Assembly (NCBI GenBank): GCA_016710115.1 | Contig: JADJLN010000013.1 | Coordinates: 1-64,000, forward strand | Source of the DNA: Saprospiraceae bacterium | Lineage (GTDB): Bacteria > Bacteroidota > Bacteroidia > Chitinophagales > Saprospiraceae | Reading direction: 5' to 3' | Length of the DNA stretch: 64,000 nucleotides | Shown here: in pieces, positions 21,089-30,588 of the stretch | How the letters are laid out: each line of letters starts with the position of its first letter | Numbering within the stretch: position 1 is the first letter of the stretch | Notes under the pieces: generated by a model | Databases searched by the model: none | What the model saw: the letters and a program-made list of their open reading frames with translations, nothing else | Told to the model about the DNA's origin: nothing | Made by a program: the position numbers and the translations under genes

Positions 21089-21268
21089 TTCTCCTTTTCA
21101 AGGAGAAGGGAACTCCAACAATAAGAAGCTAATTTGAAATTCAGGTCCCTTTACCTTTTAACCTTTACCCTTTACCGGCCAAAAGGGAACATTCTGCTTA
21201 AGTGGCGACAGCCACTGACGTGCTTGGCCCCGAGTCCTCGGGGCGAACACCTGCCCGCCGTGGCGGGG
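21089..21268. repeat. cluster of short palindromes
   Basis: CTTCTCCTT/AAGGAGAAG (21089-21109), CCCCGAGTCCTCGGGG (21228-21243) and CCCGCCGTGGCGGGG (21254-21268) form separate hairpins in non-coding DNA just past the 3' end of the DUF962 gene. They look like REP-type dispersed elements; the last may help terminate that gene. Confidence 0.5.
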
Positions 21269-21281
21269 CGAACAGCGCGTT

Positions 21282-21617
21282 TCACCCCACGATCTTCTTC
21301 GCCTCTTCTAACTTCTTTGGTAGCTGACCGGTGAGGATATGCCAGAACATGATAAAGTCGGAGATCAGGCTCATCCCGAGGTAGACGAAGGTGGCCGGCT
21401 TGTTCTTCTCAAAAAAGAAATGGCCAACCCAGGCAAAGCCGTACCCGCACACAGGAACGAGGGCGACCAGCCAGAGTGGTCCGACGAACAACCCATAGAC
21501 CAGCAGAGTGATCAATCCAGCCGTGCCGATAAAATGGAGCGCTCTGCTGGTCGGGTGCTGGTGTTCAGTAAGGTAATAGGGATAGAATTCCTTGAGGGTG
21601 GAGTACTTTTTATTCAT
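21282..21617 (-). CDS. DUF962/Mpo1-like membrane protein
   Basis: 111 residues starting MNKKYSTLKEFYPYYLTEHQHPTSRALHFIGT. Conserved His of the DUF962 family (EHQHP, RALHFIG, VGHFFFEKN, MFWHIL) alternate with two to three hydrophobic segments. The yeast member Mpo1 is an iron-dependent dioxygenase acting on 2-hydroxy fatty acids; whether bacterial members do the same is not established. Monocistronic, divergent from the Hsp20 pair. Confidence 0.85.
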   Translation of the reverse strand: MNKKYSTLKEFYPYYLTEHQHPTSRALHFIGTAGLITLLVYGLFVGPLWLVALVPVCGYGFAWVGHFFFEKNKPATFVYLGMSLISDFIMFWHILTGQLPKKLEEAKKIVG

Positions 21618-21799
21618 CGGAACCAATTGGGCTATCAATGTACGATTAGAAACAAAATGGACTTGGATACATAGATGAAATTAGTGATTCATTTCGTACT
21701 GACCGGCTGCAGCCTCCAGCTACCCTCAAGTATTCAGCGACGATCCTGTAGGACCCAACCGATTCAACTGCAATAATGGCAGGCTCATTTGTGCATTTT

Positions 21800-21812
21800 T
21801 GCCATTTTGGCA
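21800..21812. promoter_or_regulatory. palindrome upstream of the hsp20 pair
   Basis: TGCCATTTTGGCA has perfect 5-bp arms and lies 65 bp before the start of the first hsp20 gene. Candidate heat-shock operator; the regulator is unknown. Confidence 0.3.
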
Positions 21813-21876
21813 TCTGTCCTTCTGTCTGGAAGGTCATTTTGGCGGGAAAACCGGGATGGTACAGCACTTGTACAGG

Positions 21877-22257
21877 ATGAATCAAAAGCAAAACCTCATG
21901 AAAATGACTTCGTATCCACCAGCACAATGCCGCCCGGCGGCAGCTTCTGTTCGTCCGGCCATGAACGTCCGGGAAGAAAACCAGACCATTGAATTGCAAT
22001 TTGTCATTCCCGGATTCCGGAGGGATGACATTACCATTCAGGTCGAGGACCAGCAGCTGATCATCAAAGGCGAACCCGGGAAGGAAGAGATCAACGGCTA
22101 TGTTCGTCGGGAATTCCGCCCAGCCGCATTTGAAAAGCGATTCAAGCTCAGTGACCGCGTCGCTCAGGATGCTATCGAAGCCAGAGTGGAGGACGGTATT
22201 CTGTTCGTCACCGTTGGCCTGATCGAGCCGGTTCGCCGGGAAATTGCGGTAGCTTAA
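21877..22257 (+). CDS. Hsp20/alpha-crystallin small heat-shock protein 1
   Basis: About 126 residues with a complete alpha-crystallin domain: QTIELQFVIPGFRRDDITIQVEDQQLIIKG, then RREFRPAAFEKRFKLSDRV and ARVEDGILFVTVGL, ending without a clear IxI tail. ATP-independent holdase of the cytoplasm. The N-terminal arm is very short. The start is uncertain between ATG 21877 and ATG 21898. It lies 39 bp before a second Hsp20 gene and is probably cotranscribed; the two differ clearly in sequence, so hetero-oligomers are possible. Confidence 0.8.
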   Translation: MNQKQNLMKMTSYPPAQCRPAAASVRPAMNVREENQTIELQFVIPGFRRDDITIQVEDQQLIIKGEPGKEEINGYVRREFRPAAFEKRFKLSDRVAQDAIEARVEDGILFVTVGLIEPVRREIAVA

Positions 22258-22296
22258 TCCACAATCATTTGTTCACTAACCAAAATCAAATAAACC

Positions 22297-22731
22297 ATGA
22301 AACCTGTATTGTTTCGCCCGTTTGCCCCTGCATTCAAGGGATTCTTCGACGAGTTTCTCCCAAAAAACATGACCTCCATGTTTGATGGAGATGACTTTTT
22401 CACCACACCTGCTGTCAACATCAAGGAGACAGATTCCGGCTTCCATCTGGAGGTTGCCGCGCCCGGTTTGCAGAAGGAAGACTTCAAGCTGGCTGTAGAA
22501 CATAATGTGCTCACGATCTCTGCTGAAAAGCAGAAAAGCGAGGAGGACAAAACAGACAACTACACCCGGAAGGAGTTTCAGTATGCCAGCTTCAAACGCA
22601 GCTTCCAGTTGCCTGAGCATATCCAGGATGAAAAGATCAAGGCCAACTACAACAATGGTGTACTGACTATCGAATTGCCAAAAACCGAAGCAACCATTTC
22701 CCCAAAGGGACGCACCATTGAGATCAAGTAA
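22297..22731 (+). CDS. Hsp20/alpha-crystallin small heat-shock protein 2
   Basis: 144 residues: N-terminal arm (FAPAFKGFFDEFLPKNM), alpha-crystallin domain (PAVNIKETDSGFHLEVAAPGLQKEDFKLAVEHNVLTISAEK ... ANYNNGVLTIELPK) and a C-terminal TIEIK extension with an IxI-like motif used for oligomer assembly. Standard Bacteroidota Hsp20 of normal length. Second gene of the pair, followed by a clear Rho-independent terminator. Confidence 0.95.
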   Translation: MKPVLFRPFAPAFKGFFDEFLPKNMTSMFDGDDFFTTPAVNIKETDSGFHLEVAAPGLQKEDFKLAVEHNVLTISAEKQKSEEDKTDNYTRKEFQYASFKRSFQLPEHIQDEKIKANYNNGVLTIELPKTEATISPKGRTIEIK

Positions 22732-22756
22732 CAGAACATTGAAGTTTGGTAAAGCA

Positions 22757-22788
22757 GTCGGCCTCCTGATTTGGGGGCCGGCTTTTTT
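22757..22788 (+). terminator. Rho-independent terminator after hsp20 pair
   Basis: Stem GTCGGCCTCC/GGGGGCCGGC (10 bp with two G-U pairs, 6-nt loop) followed by TTTTTT, 26 bp after the stop codon. Confidence 0.85.
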
Positions 22789-22817
22789 ATTATGGAGTGT
22801 TGGTCATTGGGCTATTC

Positions 22818-22870
22818 GAAAGCGGAAAGCGGAAGGTGGAAAGCGGAAAGCGGAAGGTGGAAAGCGGAAT
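22818..22870. repeat. tandem GCGGAAA/GGTGGAA repeat
   Basis: About two and a half copies of a 21-bp purine-rich unit (GCGGAAAGCGGAAGGTGGAAA) just after the hsp20 terminator. Confidence 0.7.
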
Positions 22871-22930
22871 TAGGAAATCGGAAGGCAGAACTTCTTGACA
22901 TGTAGACCAAAATCAAAATTTATTAAATAA

Positions 22931-22990
22931 CGTGTTGAGGGGTTAAGCTGCCAAAGAATGTTTGGGTGGCTAACTTAACCCCTCAACGCG
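22931..22990. repeat. long near-perfect inverted repeat (60 bp)
   Basis: Arms CGTGTTGAGGGGTTAAG and CTTAACCCCTCAACGCG pair over 17 positions with one G-U. The 26-nt centre has its own CCAAA/TTTGG pairing and is bordered by AT-rich DNA. No T tract follows directly. Could be a palindromic mobile element, a structured RNA or a bidirectional terminator. Confidence 0.6.
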
Positions 22991-23147
22991 TTTATAAAAC
23001 AATCAAAGGAAAATACCATATTGTTGAGATGACTTGAAAATACTGCTACAAATCAGTTTATTCCTTTGATGCGAAAATTTTTTGGCTCAAAAATCTGGTA
23101 AAAAAGAACTACCAGCCTATGTATTGATTTCGAAGCCAAACTGGTGT

Positions 23148-23672
23148 TTAAAATGGATTCCAACGTCCAAATCCCAAACCACCATCATCTCCCGATGTGG
23201 AAATCAGTGCAAGATTCAATGTAGCGGCCAGAACTCCTGCTCCGACAATAATCCAAGTCACATCACGATTTTCTTTGTATTCCTGGATTCTTGCAACCCG
23301 CTTAATAGGGAATGAAAAGCGACCATCCATCAATTTTAAACCAACACCCTGATCCTTCAAGATAATCTTAATCTGACGTCCTTGAGTTTGCGAAAGTTGG
23401 TTTCCACCAATTTGTTTTGGTTTCTCCAAAACGGAAATTACTTCTCCATAAACAGATGAACTGTCAATCGATGTAAGATTGATGAGAAAAAATGTCGGAT
23501 GACCAGATGTGGTTAAATAGACATCAAAAAGTCCATCATCAGGATCCACCAAATCCATTAATTTTATTTCTTTCTGAACGGTCCATCTTGGGATATGGCA
23601 ACTGCTCATAGAGCCTAACAAAAGGCCAAGAATCAAATAGACAATAAAAAACATTCGGTGATTCGTCTTCAT
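23148..23672 (-). CDS. hypothetical lipoprotein with C-terminal membrane segment
   Basis: 174 residues starting MKTNHRMFFIVYLILGLLLGSMSSC; the Cys of SMSSC is a lipobox. The mature part holds a beta-rich domain (FDVYLTTSGHPTFFLINLTSIDSSSVYGEVISVLE ... KIILKDQGVGLKLMDGRFSFPIKRVARIQEY) and a hydrophobic stretch (VTWIIVGAGVLAATLNLALI). The layout, a lipoprotein with a control-box-like domain and a terminal hydrophobic helix, occurs in several Bacteroidota hypotheticals without known role. Lower GC than its neighbours. Confidence 0.65.
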   Translation of the reverse strand: MKTNHRMFFIVYLILGLLLGSMSSCHIPRWTVQKEIKLMDLVDPDDGLFDVYLTTSGHPTFFLINLTSIDSSSVYGEVISVLEKPKQIGGNQLSQTQGRQIKIILKDQGVGLKLMDGRFSFPIKRVARIQEYKENRDVTWIIVGAGVLAATLNLALISTSGDDGGLGFGRWNPF

Positions 23673-23868
23673 TTTTATGACTTTTTCTTGATAATCAAAA
23701 CTACTTCGCTCAACTTGTTCTTGCAAGACATTCATCATATTTATGTGGTCAAACCACTTCTGCAGATTCTCTCTTCCAGGTTATAACAACCATTTATTCC
23801 AACTTTCACATTCACAGGCGATCCTTCCCAAGTTGCCTGAAGCTGTACAGATCAAGTATCTTGCATTC

Positions 23869-24306
23869 ATGCGCATCAAACTCGACATTCCGGAATCGCT
23901 TCCCTTTCAAACCGGGATCGTGGTTCGGGTCACCGATCTGAACTACGGCAACCACCTGGGTAATGACCGTATGCTGGCCTACTTGCAGGAAGCCCGCGTG
24001 CAATGGCTCACATCCTTAGGCCTGACCGAACTGGATGCCCACGGTGTCGGATTCCTGCAAGTGGATGCCGCCATCCAATACAAAGCCGAAGGGTTCTATG
24101 ACGATCGCATCATCATCCAGGTGGGTACAGCCGACTGGACAGCCAAGAGCTGGGACTTTGTCTATCGACTGATCCTGCCCGATCAGGAGAATCGGATTCT
24201 GGCACTCGCCAAAACGGGTATGGTCGCCTTTGACTATGCCACCCGAAAAGTGGTCCATGTGCCTGGCCGGTTGCGAGAGGATCTGGATGGCCGAAGCAGC
24301 GTTTGA
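23869..24306 (+). CDS. acyl-CoA thioesterase, 4HBT hotdog family
   Basis: 145 residues starting MRIKLDIPESLPF. The hotdog-fold signature RVTDLNYGNHLGNDRMLAYLQEAR places Asn and His in the usual positions of the YbgC/FadM-like 4HBT group (where Asp often acts; here the loop is DLNYGNHL). It ends RKVVHVPGRLREDL. Predicted to hydrolyse acyl-CoA in the cytoplasm; the acyl group is not predictable. Divergent from the lipoprotein gene. The downstream region is a tandem repeat. Confidence 0.8.
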   Translation: MRIKLDIPESLPFQTGIVVRVTDLNYGNHLGNDRMLAYLQEARVQWLTSLGLTELDAHGVGFLQVDAAIQYKAEGFYDDRIIIQVGTADWTAKSWDFVYRLILPDQENRILALAKTGMVAFDYATRKVVHVPGRLREDLDGRSSV

Positions 24307-24315
24307 GAGGGGAAG

Positions 24316-24474
24316 GAGGTTATGAGTTGGGGGGTTATGAGTTGGGGGGTTATGAGTTGGGAGGTTATGAGGTTATGAGGTTGGGAGGTTATGAGGTTAT
24401 GAGGTTATGAGGTTATGAGGTTATGAGGTTATGAGGTTATGAAGTTATGAGGTTATGAGGTTATGAGGTTATGA
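24316..24474. repeat. GGTTATGA tandem repeat
   Basis: About 15 units of GTTATGAG(G/TTGGGG), arranged as 9- and 16-bp periods. The same unit appears as a short run at 20289-20336. Prone to slippage; not coding. Confidence 0.85.
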
Positions 24475-24505
24475 AAAAAATAATTTCAATATAATATATC
24501 TATAT

Positions 24506-26340
24506 ATGCGGGTGTTGATCCTCTTTTATTTGTTGTCGGCCAGCATGACCATTGGAACTGCACAGAATACTTGTCCATTACAGATTGGAACCAACCTGGC
24601 CGGACCGGCTGACTATGGCAGCGAATGGCCTCTGGTGGACATCATGAAATACGCACGGACCTGGACCACCCACAATGCCTATTGGGTCGGAGGAGGGGTG
24701 AATGCCTGGGATACGCAGGTACTTTCTTTCTTTAACCTGGATGAACACGGGTGGCCGATGCAGGTACCCGTAGACAACATCCCCGGCACGGAAGCTCCGC
24801 AGATCGTCCTGACCGTTTGGGCCAATACTGCCGTACTGCCTGGTGGCACCTATATCCTGCTTTATGAAGGGGAAGGCACGATCACGCTCCAATGGGATGC
24901 ACAGGTGATTTCCTCCGAACCGGGACGAATGGAGGTCAATGTCACCCCGGGAGTCGCAAATATTATGGCACTGGAGATCAACGAAACCAGCCCCACCAAC
25001 CATATTCGCAATATCCGCTTTCTCATGCCCGGCACGGAAGAGACCTATCCCGAACAGATCTGGAGCACGGAATGGAAGGATAAACTTGCCCCCTTCTCAG
25101 CCCTCCGATTTATGGATTGGGGATATACCAACAATTCACCCCTCCAGGATTGGACAGATCGTACAGTCCTGGATGACTACGTTTATACAGATGTGGGCAT
25201 GCCGTATGAATTGATGATCAAGGCCTGTAACGACCTGGACAAAGACGCCTGGATCTGCATTCCACATCAGGCCAGTGACGACTATATCCTGCAGATGGCC
25301 ACCCTGTTTCGCGATGAGCTGGAGCCGGAGCGCAAAATGTATGTGGAATATTCCAATGAGACATGGAACTGGCTGTTTGAACAAACACACTACCTCGATG
25401 AACAGGGAGATCAGAACACGCCCTGGCCGGAGCGGACCGTACCGTTTATCCAGAATGCCCTGGATATCTGGTCGGGGGTCTTTGCCAATGAGATGGACCG
25501 GATCGTTCGTGTCGTGGGCGTCCAGCATTCCTGGCAAGACGTCAGCAACCGGGTAGTCTTCAACATGGAGCCCGGCAGTTTTGACGCCTTTGCTCCGGCT
25601 GCCTACTTCCATATTCCCGGTGAAGGGCATGCGGCTCTGAAGTCGATGGGCAATAATGTGCCTGTGGAGGAGGTCCTCTATTGGGCGCGGCAGGGCATGC
25701 TCAACGAGGCCTGGACCTGGACACTCAGCCAGCAGGAATCGATAGCAGATGAACTTGGCATTCCCATGTTGTACTATGAAGGAGGGCAACACCTCACACC
25801 CGACCCCTGGGGTACTGATCAGAATTATGGCCCCGCCATGGTGGCCGCACAACGGGATTCCGGGATGTACACACTCTACCGCGAGTGGCTGGATTCCCTG
25901 TCCACGCTGGGCACATCCGAGCAACCCGGTCTGCTCATGCATTTTTCCTATATCGGCGTTCCGAGCCAGAAATATGGCAGCTTTGGCAGCCTGGAATGCC
26001 AGTTTTGTCCGGATGAATATTTTCCCAAATACGAGGCATTGATCGACTACCAGGATGAATGTGCACCTTCCACCCGAATCAATGATCCAGATCCGGAAGC
26101 CAACTGGCAGGTTTGGCCAAACCCGGTGTCGGACGGCAACCTGTATTGCCGCTGGACGGCACAAGAAGGAGGGTCAATAGACGTATCCGATATCCAAGGA
26201 ATCCACCTGGGTACTTATCCGGCCAATCGCGAGTCCATTACACAGATAACACTGCCAGCTTATTCGGGAACATTCATCCTCTGCTTTCGGGAGAAGGCGG
26301 ACAGATCCTTGATCGCACCCGGGTGGTTCGGCTTCACTGA
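24506..26340 (+). CDS. T9SS-secreted TIM-barrel glycoside-hydrolase-like protein, frameshift near end
   Basis: Signal peptide (to GTAQ) followed by a domain of about 500 residues with two candidate catalytic Glu typical of clan GH-A: E285 in MYVEYSNETWNW (NE motif) and E425 in MLYYEGGQHL (EGG motif). The C-terminal 75 residues are a T9SS type A sorting domain (WQVWPNPVSDGNLY...). Near 26296 one missing G shifts the frame; restoring it changes the odd tail into KGGQILDRTRVVRLH with stop at 26340, a typical sorting-domain end. Predicted cell-surface or secreted enzyme on a polysaccharide; the precise GH family is not assigned. Confidence 0.7.
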
Positions 26341-26361
26341 TCGCAGAAAAAACCAGATCAC

Positions 26362-26903
26362 ATCTGTCCAAAACAATTTATTCTGTAAAATATGAGTGCT
26401 GATAATCAATGAAATAACACTCTTCATATCATAAAATCCGAATCTACCCCCCCAAAAAAAATTAATCGTCGCCAAACCAGGGCCTCCCAGCACATCAAGG
26501 ACCCGTCCATCAGGCAAACAATTGGATTCTATAGTTGTATGAAAACAGTCAATCGTAAAAAGTGCCGCATTATTTGATCGGACATTTGATGCGTGTATTG
26601 AAATTTTACGTGAAAAAAGAGTATCAATGATGCAAATAACCACCGATCAAATACGAGCGGCCGGGTCTTGATGTTAACGTCAACCAATCCAGAGACGAGT
26701 TAGCAATGCTCTTAAACATAAAAAGAAGGCCCATTTTGGCGACAAGCGGTTTTTGGTGACTTTTTGCCGCAACAAAAAGACACAGCCTCGCCGGCTTGAG
26801 GCGGGCCAGAGGTGAACTGCTACGATTAAAATTTCCGAATGAGGCAACGAGTGGAACACTGCAACCGCCAAGGGCAACCTTCTGAGGTTTATTTTGGACA
26901 GAT
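26362..26903 (-). mobile_element. dispersed element, copy 1 (complete, 542 bp)
   Basis: Bounded by inverted ends ATCTGTCCAAAA(C/T)AA (26362 and, reversed, 26903). On both sides AAACCAGATCA occurs within a few bases (26350-26360 and 26907-26917), a possible 11-bp target duplication. The interior contains a CTGGCCCGCCTCAAGCCGGCGAGGC-like hairpin and the shared stretch GCTTGTCGCCAAAATGGGCC. No transposase. Related copies at about 41143-41580 (inverted relative to this one) and about 50424-50911. It lies just past the corrected stop of the T9SS gene. Confidence 0.6.
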
Positions 26904-26914
26904 CTGAAACCAGA

Positions 26915-27547
26915 TCAAACACCCAGCTTCTTCATCATCTGGACCCACAACCGGGCATCCGATTCTGTTGGCAGGCCGGCAAAATAACTGATGATGATCC
27001 CCCGTTTGTCCAGGAGAAAAATATGGACCGGGCGATCATTTAATTTCAGTTTACTGCGGATAACCTGGTTCTGGTCATACACCACCGTCCAGGACGCCGG
27101 TTTGTTTTTGCGGTCTGTAAACAATGCCTGAATGATGCCACTTTCCCGCGCTTCATTCCATTTACCTGCAATCTGCCCCAGCCAGGCTCCGGCCTGAATC
27201 ATCCCATCCGGCTTCCAGGACAACCGGGTGTCCATCACTTTCACCAGGGATCCCTCGCTGGCATTCAGAAGACTTTCAGCCACCGCCCTGTCTATCGGTG
27301 ACAACAGATCCAATCTGTCGGGATGAACCAGAACCAAAAGACATGGCTTGCCTTTTTCATCACTGCATTTCCAGGCTCCTCCTCCCAGTTTTCCACCATC
27401 CGTTTCGCTCAATACCAACTTTGGTATTGGCGTTCCCTGCACCGGCTGAGCACGAACAAAAGAAGGAATCACAAAAAGTAATACCAGCACAATCCAGCTT
27501 TTCTGCACAACGACAACACGTGGATAATTCGGCATCGGGTAAGCCAT
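26915..27547 (-). CDS. YtfJ-like thioredoxin-fold secreted protein, second of a pair
   Basis: 210 residues: signal peptide (VLVLLFVIPSFVRAQ), then a thioredoxin-like domain with KPCLLVLVHPDRLDLLSPIDRAVAESL, LSWKPDGMIQAG and HIFLLDKRGIIISYFAGLP, resembling the product of the adjacent gene but longer and more divergent. No CxxC redox motif is present, as in YtfJ. Its start codon overlaps the stop of the upstream YtfJ-family gene, so they are translationally coupled. Periplasmic; role unknown. Confidence 0.6.
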   Translation of the reverse strand: MAYPMPNYPRVVVVQKSWIVLVLLFVIPSFVRAQPVQGTPIPKLVLSETDGGKLGGGAWKCSDEKGKPCLLVLVHPDRLDLLSPIDRAVAESLLNASEGSLVKVMDTRLSWKPDGMIQAGAWLGQIAGKWNEARESGIIQALFTDRKNKPASWTVVYDQNQVIRSKLKLNDRPVHIFLLDKRGIIISYFAGLPTESDARLWVQMMKKLGV

Positions 27548-28076
27548 TACAGGTTGGTTCGAATGATCCGTTTCAGCTGTTGAATATCCTGCTCATTCAA
27601 TGCACCCGATTTACTGTAGAGGAGCTTGCCATCCCTGCCAAATGTCAGGACATGATAACTGTCGTCTTTCAGGCCCCACTTCTTCACCAGTACTTTGTCC
27701 TGGTCCATGATGTAGATGGAATCCGGATAGTCTTTCTGCTTGCTTTTGAGGATCATCCTGATCACGGCATCCGGCTTCCAGGTAGCCGCTGAATTTACAA
27801 TGGCCATGGAACCATATTTATCTCTGGGAAAATTCTCGGATTTCAATGCGCGTTCGACATGTTCGTTCAGGTCCTTTTCATCCGGATCGACATACATGAC
27901 CGTATAGACCTTTCCCTTGATCTCGGCTGATGACCAATTACCGCCAGCCACCTTGCCACCCTGAGCCCCGGAAATCTTGACCGGAGCAGGGATGGATCCG
28001 ATTGACAGTTGGGCCTGGCAAGGCATTGTCAGCCCAGGATGGCCAGACCGAAACAGAGTGGAAGGAGGAATTTCAT
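27547..28076 (-). CDS. YtfJ-family periplasmic protein, frameshift in signal peptide
   Basis: Start MKFLLPLCFGLAILG at 28076; the frame stops inside the signal peptide, and one extra G near 28033 continues it as LTMPCQAQLSIGSIPAP. The mature domain matches YtfJ: KVYTVMYVDPDEKDLNEHVERAL, FPRDKYGSMAIVNSAATWKPDAVIRMILKSKQKDYPDS, MDQDKVLVKKWGLKDDSYHVLTFGRDGKLLYSKSGALNEQDIQQL. YtfJ proteins have a thioredoxin fold without the redox Cys pair and no settled function. About 176 residues, usual length. Confidence 0.85.
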
Positions 28077-28279
28077 GGCGGAATTTGAAAGCGAAAAATA
28101 CATGATTTTACAAGAACGCTGTTCCGGCAAACCGTTTCTTCCGTAGCAGCAGGTTTGACGGGTAGACCACAACCCTTGAATCAATACATTTGGAAATGCA
28201 GTACCGCCAGGCAAGATATCCATTGACTATCAGGCTGTGCGGAAATCAGGGGCTTGGTCCCTGTAGCCAGCAGATTGAT

Positions 28280-30471
28280 TTAAAACCAGTGTCCGAGGTA
28301 CAGATACAATCCCCAATCGGTATGTTTCAAGGACCTGCCTGCCAGTATCTTCATGGGTCCGACAGGCGACTGATAGAGGTATCCACCGCCGAATCCACCG
28401 ACTCGCTCCGATGTAAATGCCAGATGATCGGAAGGGGCCCGTGTAGCGAGCAACCCGTCATTCCAGATCCCCACCAGTCATGATTTTTTATCACTGTGTA
28501 ATGGCATTCCAAACCAAGCAAATGCAATCCACCATCTGCATTCAGTTCCATTCGTTCGTACCCGAACACGGGCGTCAGATTCAACGGATAACGCTCGCCA
28601 TATCCTCCACCGAACACTGTATTCGGACCCGATAACGGCCGACTGATGGTGCTTTTACTATTCAGGCTTGCTATGACCGACCATTTACTCCCCAGAACTA
28701 TACTCTGTGACAACTGAATCCGGTAAAACGTCGCCGGCCCCCGCAATAATCCTTTTTCAAGATCAGAGGACACAATCATTTCCAGATTGATCTCGGGCCC
28801 TGCAGGCTGCCGTGGATCCCGGTATGGATGATAATGGAAAAATGCGCGGACGTTGAACAGATTGAAATTCGCTTTTCCCGAACCCAACAGATCAAATGCA
28901 TCTCCGAAAAAACCGGCGTGTTGATACTCGGCTATGACACCGAGCCGTGTATTTGTGTTGAGCAGACTTTGCGCACCAAGGCCAATCGATCCATGTTCCA
29001 TGACATAGCGGCTGAACACTTTACTGTTGAGATATAAAGGTTGTCGAAATCGAAAATAACTCGTTTCAAAAACCGGCCGCCATCCCGAACCCAGAACAGA
29101 ATGTGACTGAATCCGGATGACCGGATTTTCAGAAACAATCAGATCAAACAACAGACGATTGCCATTAAACAGCCAGTTTCGTCGCGTATAATTCAACAGG
29201 AGTGCCGCTTTGTAATCTGACGTATAATTCAGACTGAAATTCAATGTGGACGGTGTCGCCTTTTTTTTCAGCTGCAAGAGGAACTGGTAGCCATCGTGCA
29301 ATGAATCTTTTTTCAGGCGATAGGCGACCTGGTCATAATCACCGGTGCCATACAGGTTGTTGGCAATTCGGAGAAATTCTGACGGGTGCGCCGGCCCTCG
29401 ATAGTCTGCATTGAGAAAATGATCCAGGACTTTTTCTTCCGTCACCCCGAGACCGGAAATCTGAATGTCAGAAATTTCGCGTTCCAAAGTGGGCAATGGA
29501 TTGGGTAAAACTCGGGGGTGAATCCGAAGAGAATCAGCCAGAAAACGCAACCGATCAAATTGTTGACGGGCTGCTTGTTCACCCAATCGGACGATGGTGT
29601 CTGCCTGTTGATAATCGGCTGCGGTCAGATTGCCGAGTTGGGGAATGATCAGGACATCGCAAAGTTGGCGATTGATCTGGTTGTAGCGGGTATTGACATA
29701 GGAACCGGATTCAACCAGGACATCCACCAGGTTCAGATCGGCATCCGGATTGGCTTTCATGTGGGGAAAGTCGACTCCGATGATAAATTCAGCACCCCGT
29801 TCCTTCATCCGTTCCACTGGAAAATTATTGATCCAGCCCCCATCGATCAGAATCCGGTCGTCCAACCTGACCGGCGAAAAAAAACTGGGGATGGATGAAC
29901 TGGCACGCATGGCATCAGCCAGATAACCGTGATCCAGAATGACCTCCTCTCCTGTATAATAATCACAAGCCACGCAGAAAAAATCCCGGGGTAAATCCCT
30001 GAACTGAGTGACTTCATGGAATTCCTCCGTCAGATGCGACAGCCGTAAAAAGATCTTCTGCCCGTTGTTGAATCCGGAAGGCAACATCAGTTTCAAGCCT
30101 TTCAAGGGCACAGTCAACTGGTACCGGCTGGTGGCTTCTCGTTCGGGCAAAGGTTGCGTTTCTGGCTCCGGAGTCTGGCTGAGTTCCCAGTCCCAATCGG
30201 GCTGGCCATCTGGCTTTCCGGTATGGGCGTCATAGCCCAGGGCATACAGGCCGCCAATGATCGACCCCATACTGGTGCCACCCACCATATCGACATCAAA
30301 TCCCGCTTCTTCAAGGACCTTGATCACACCGATATGTGCCAACCCTTTCGCCCCGCCTCCTGCCAGAACAAGTCCGATACGGGGACGAGACAGCGTATCC
30401 TGGGCGTCAATCCGAACAGGACCAGCCAGAAATAGAAGGATGGCAAATAAACACGTACAACGGACGGACAT
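28280..30471 (-). CDS. patatin-like phospholipase with POTRA and beta-barrel (type Vd/PlpD-like), one frameshift
   Basis: Signal peptide (MSVRCTCLFAILLFLAGPVRIDAQ), then a patatin domain: oxyanion loop GGGAKG, nucleophile GTSMG and catalytic DGGWINN. A short POTRA-like region (ISDIQISGLGVTEEKVLDHFL, about residues 330-400) leads to a barrel of about 300 residues. The frame breaks near 28473 in a GGGG run; the restored reading NHDWWGIWNDGLLATRAP runs to YLYLGHWF with a terminal Phe, the outer-membrane insertion signal. The architecture equals PlpD/FplA type Vd secretion, in which the lipase is displayed or released. Divergent from the P-type ATPase gene. Confidence 0.85.
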
Positions 30472-30588
30472 GATAGGCGAATCAGTAAATTGAGTTCTCA
30501 AAGATACACCGCTTCGATCATCGGCCTGGCTGGCGCAAGTCATCCGGAGGGGAATGCACAGGCCCTAATTTTATCCTTATTCGTCACC

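Noticed and set aside
24307..24505. Tandem units resembling a CRISPR array
   Set aside because: Period is 9-16 bp without unique spacers, and no cas genes are nearby.
25136..26164. A 342-residue antisense open frame inside the T9SS GH-like gene
   Set aside because: Overlaps completely with a protein that has signal peptide, catalytic-type motifs and sorting domain; no supporting feature of its own.
26260..26643. Open frame shared between element copies 1 and 2 (VRSNNAA...GRVLDV) as a conserved small protein
   Set aside because: Most base differences between the copies change the amino acid, so there is no sign of selection on the protein; also it is absent from copy 3.
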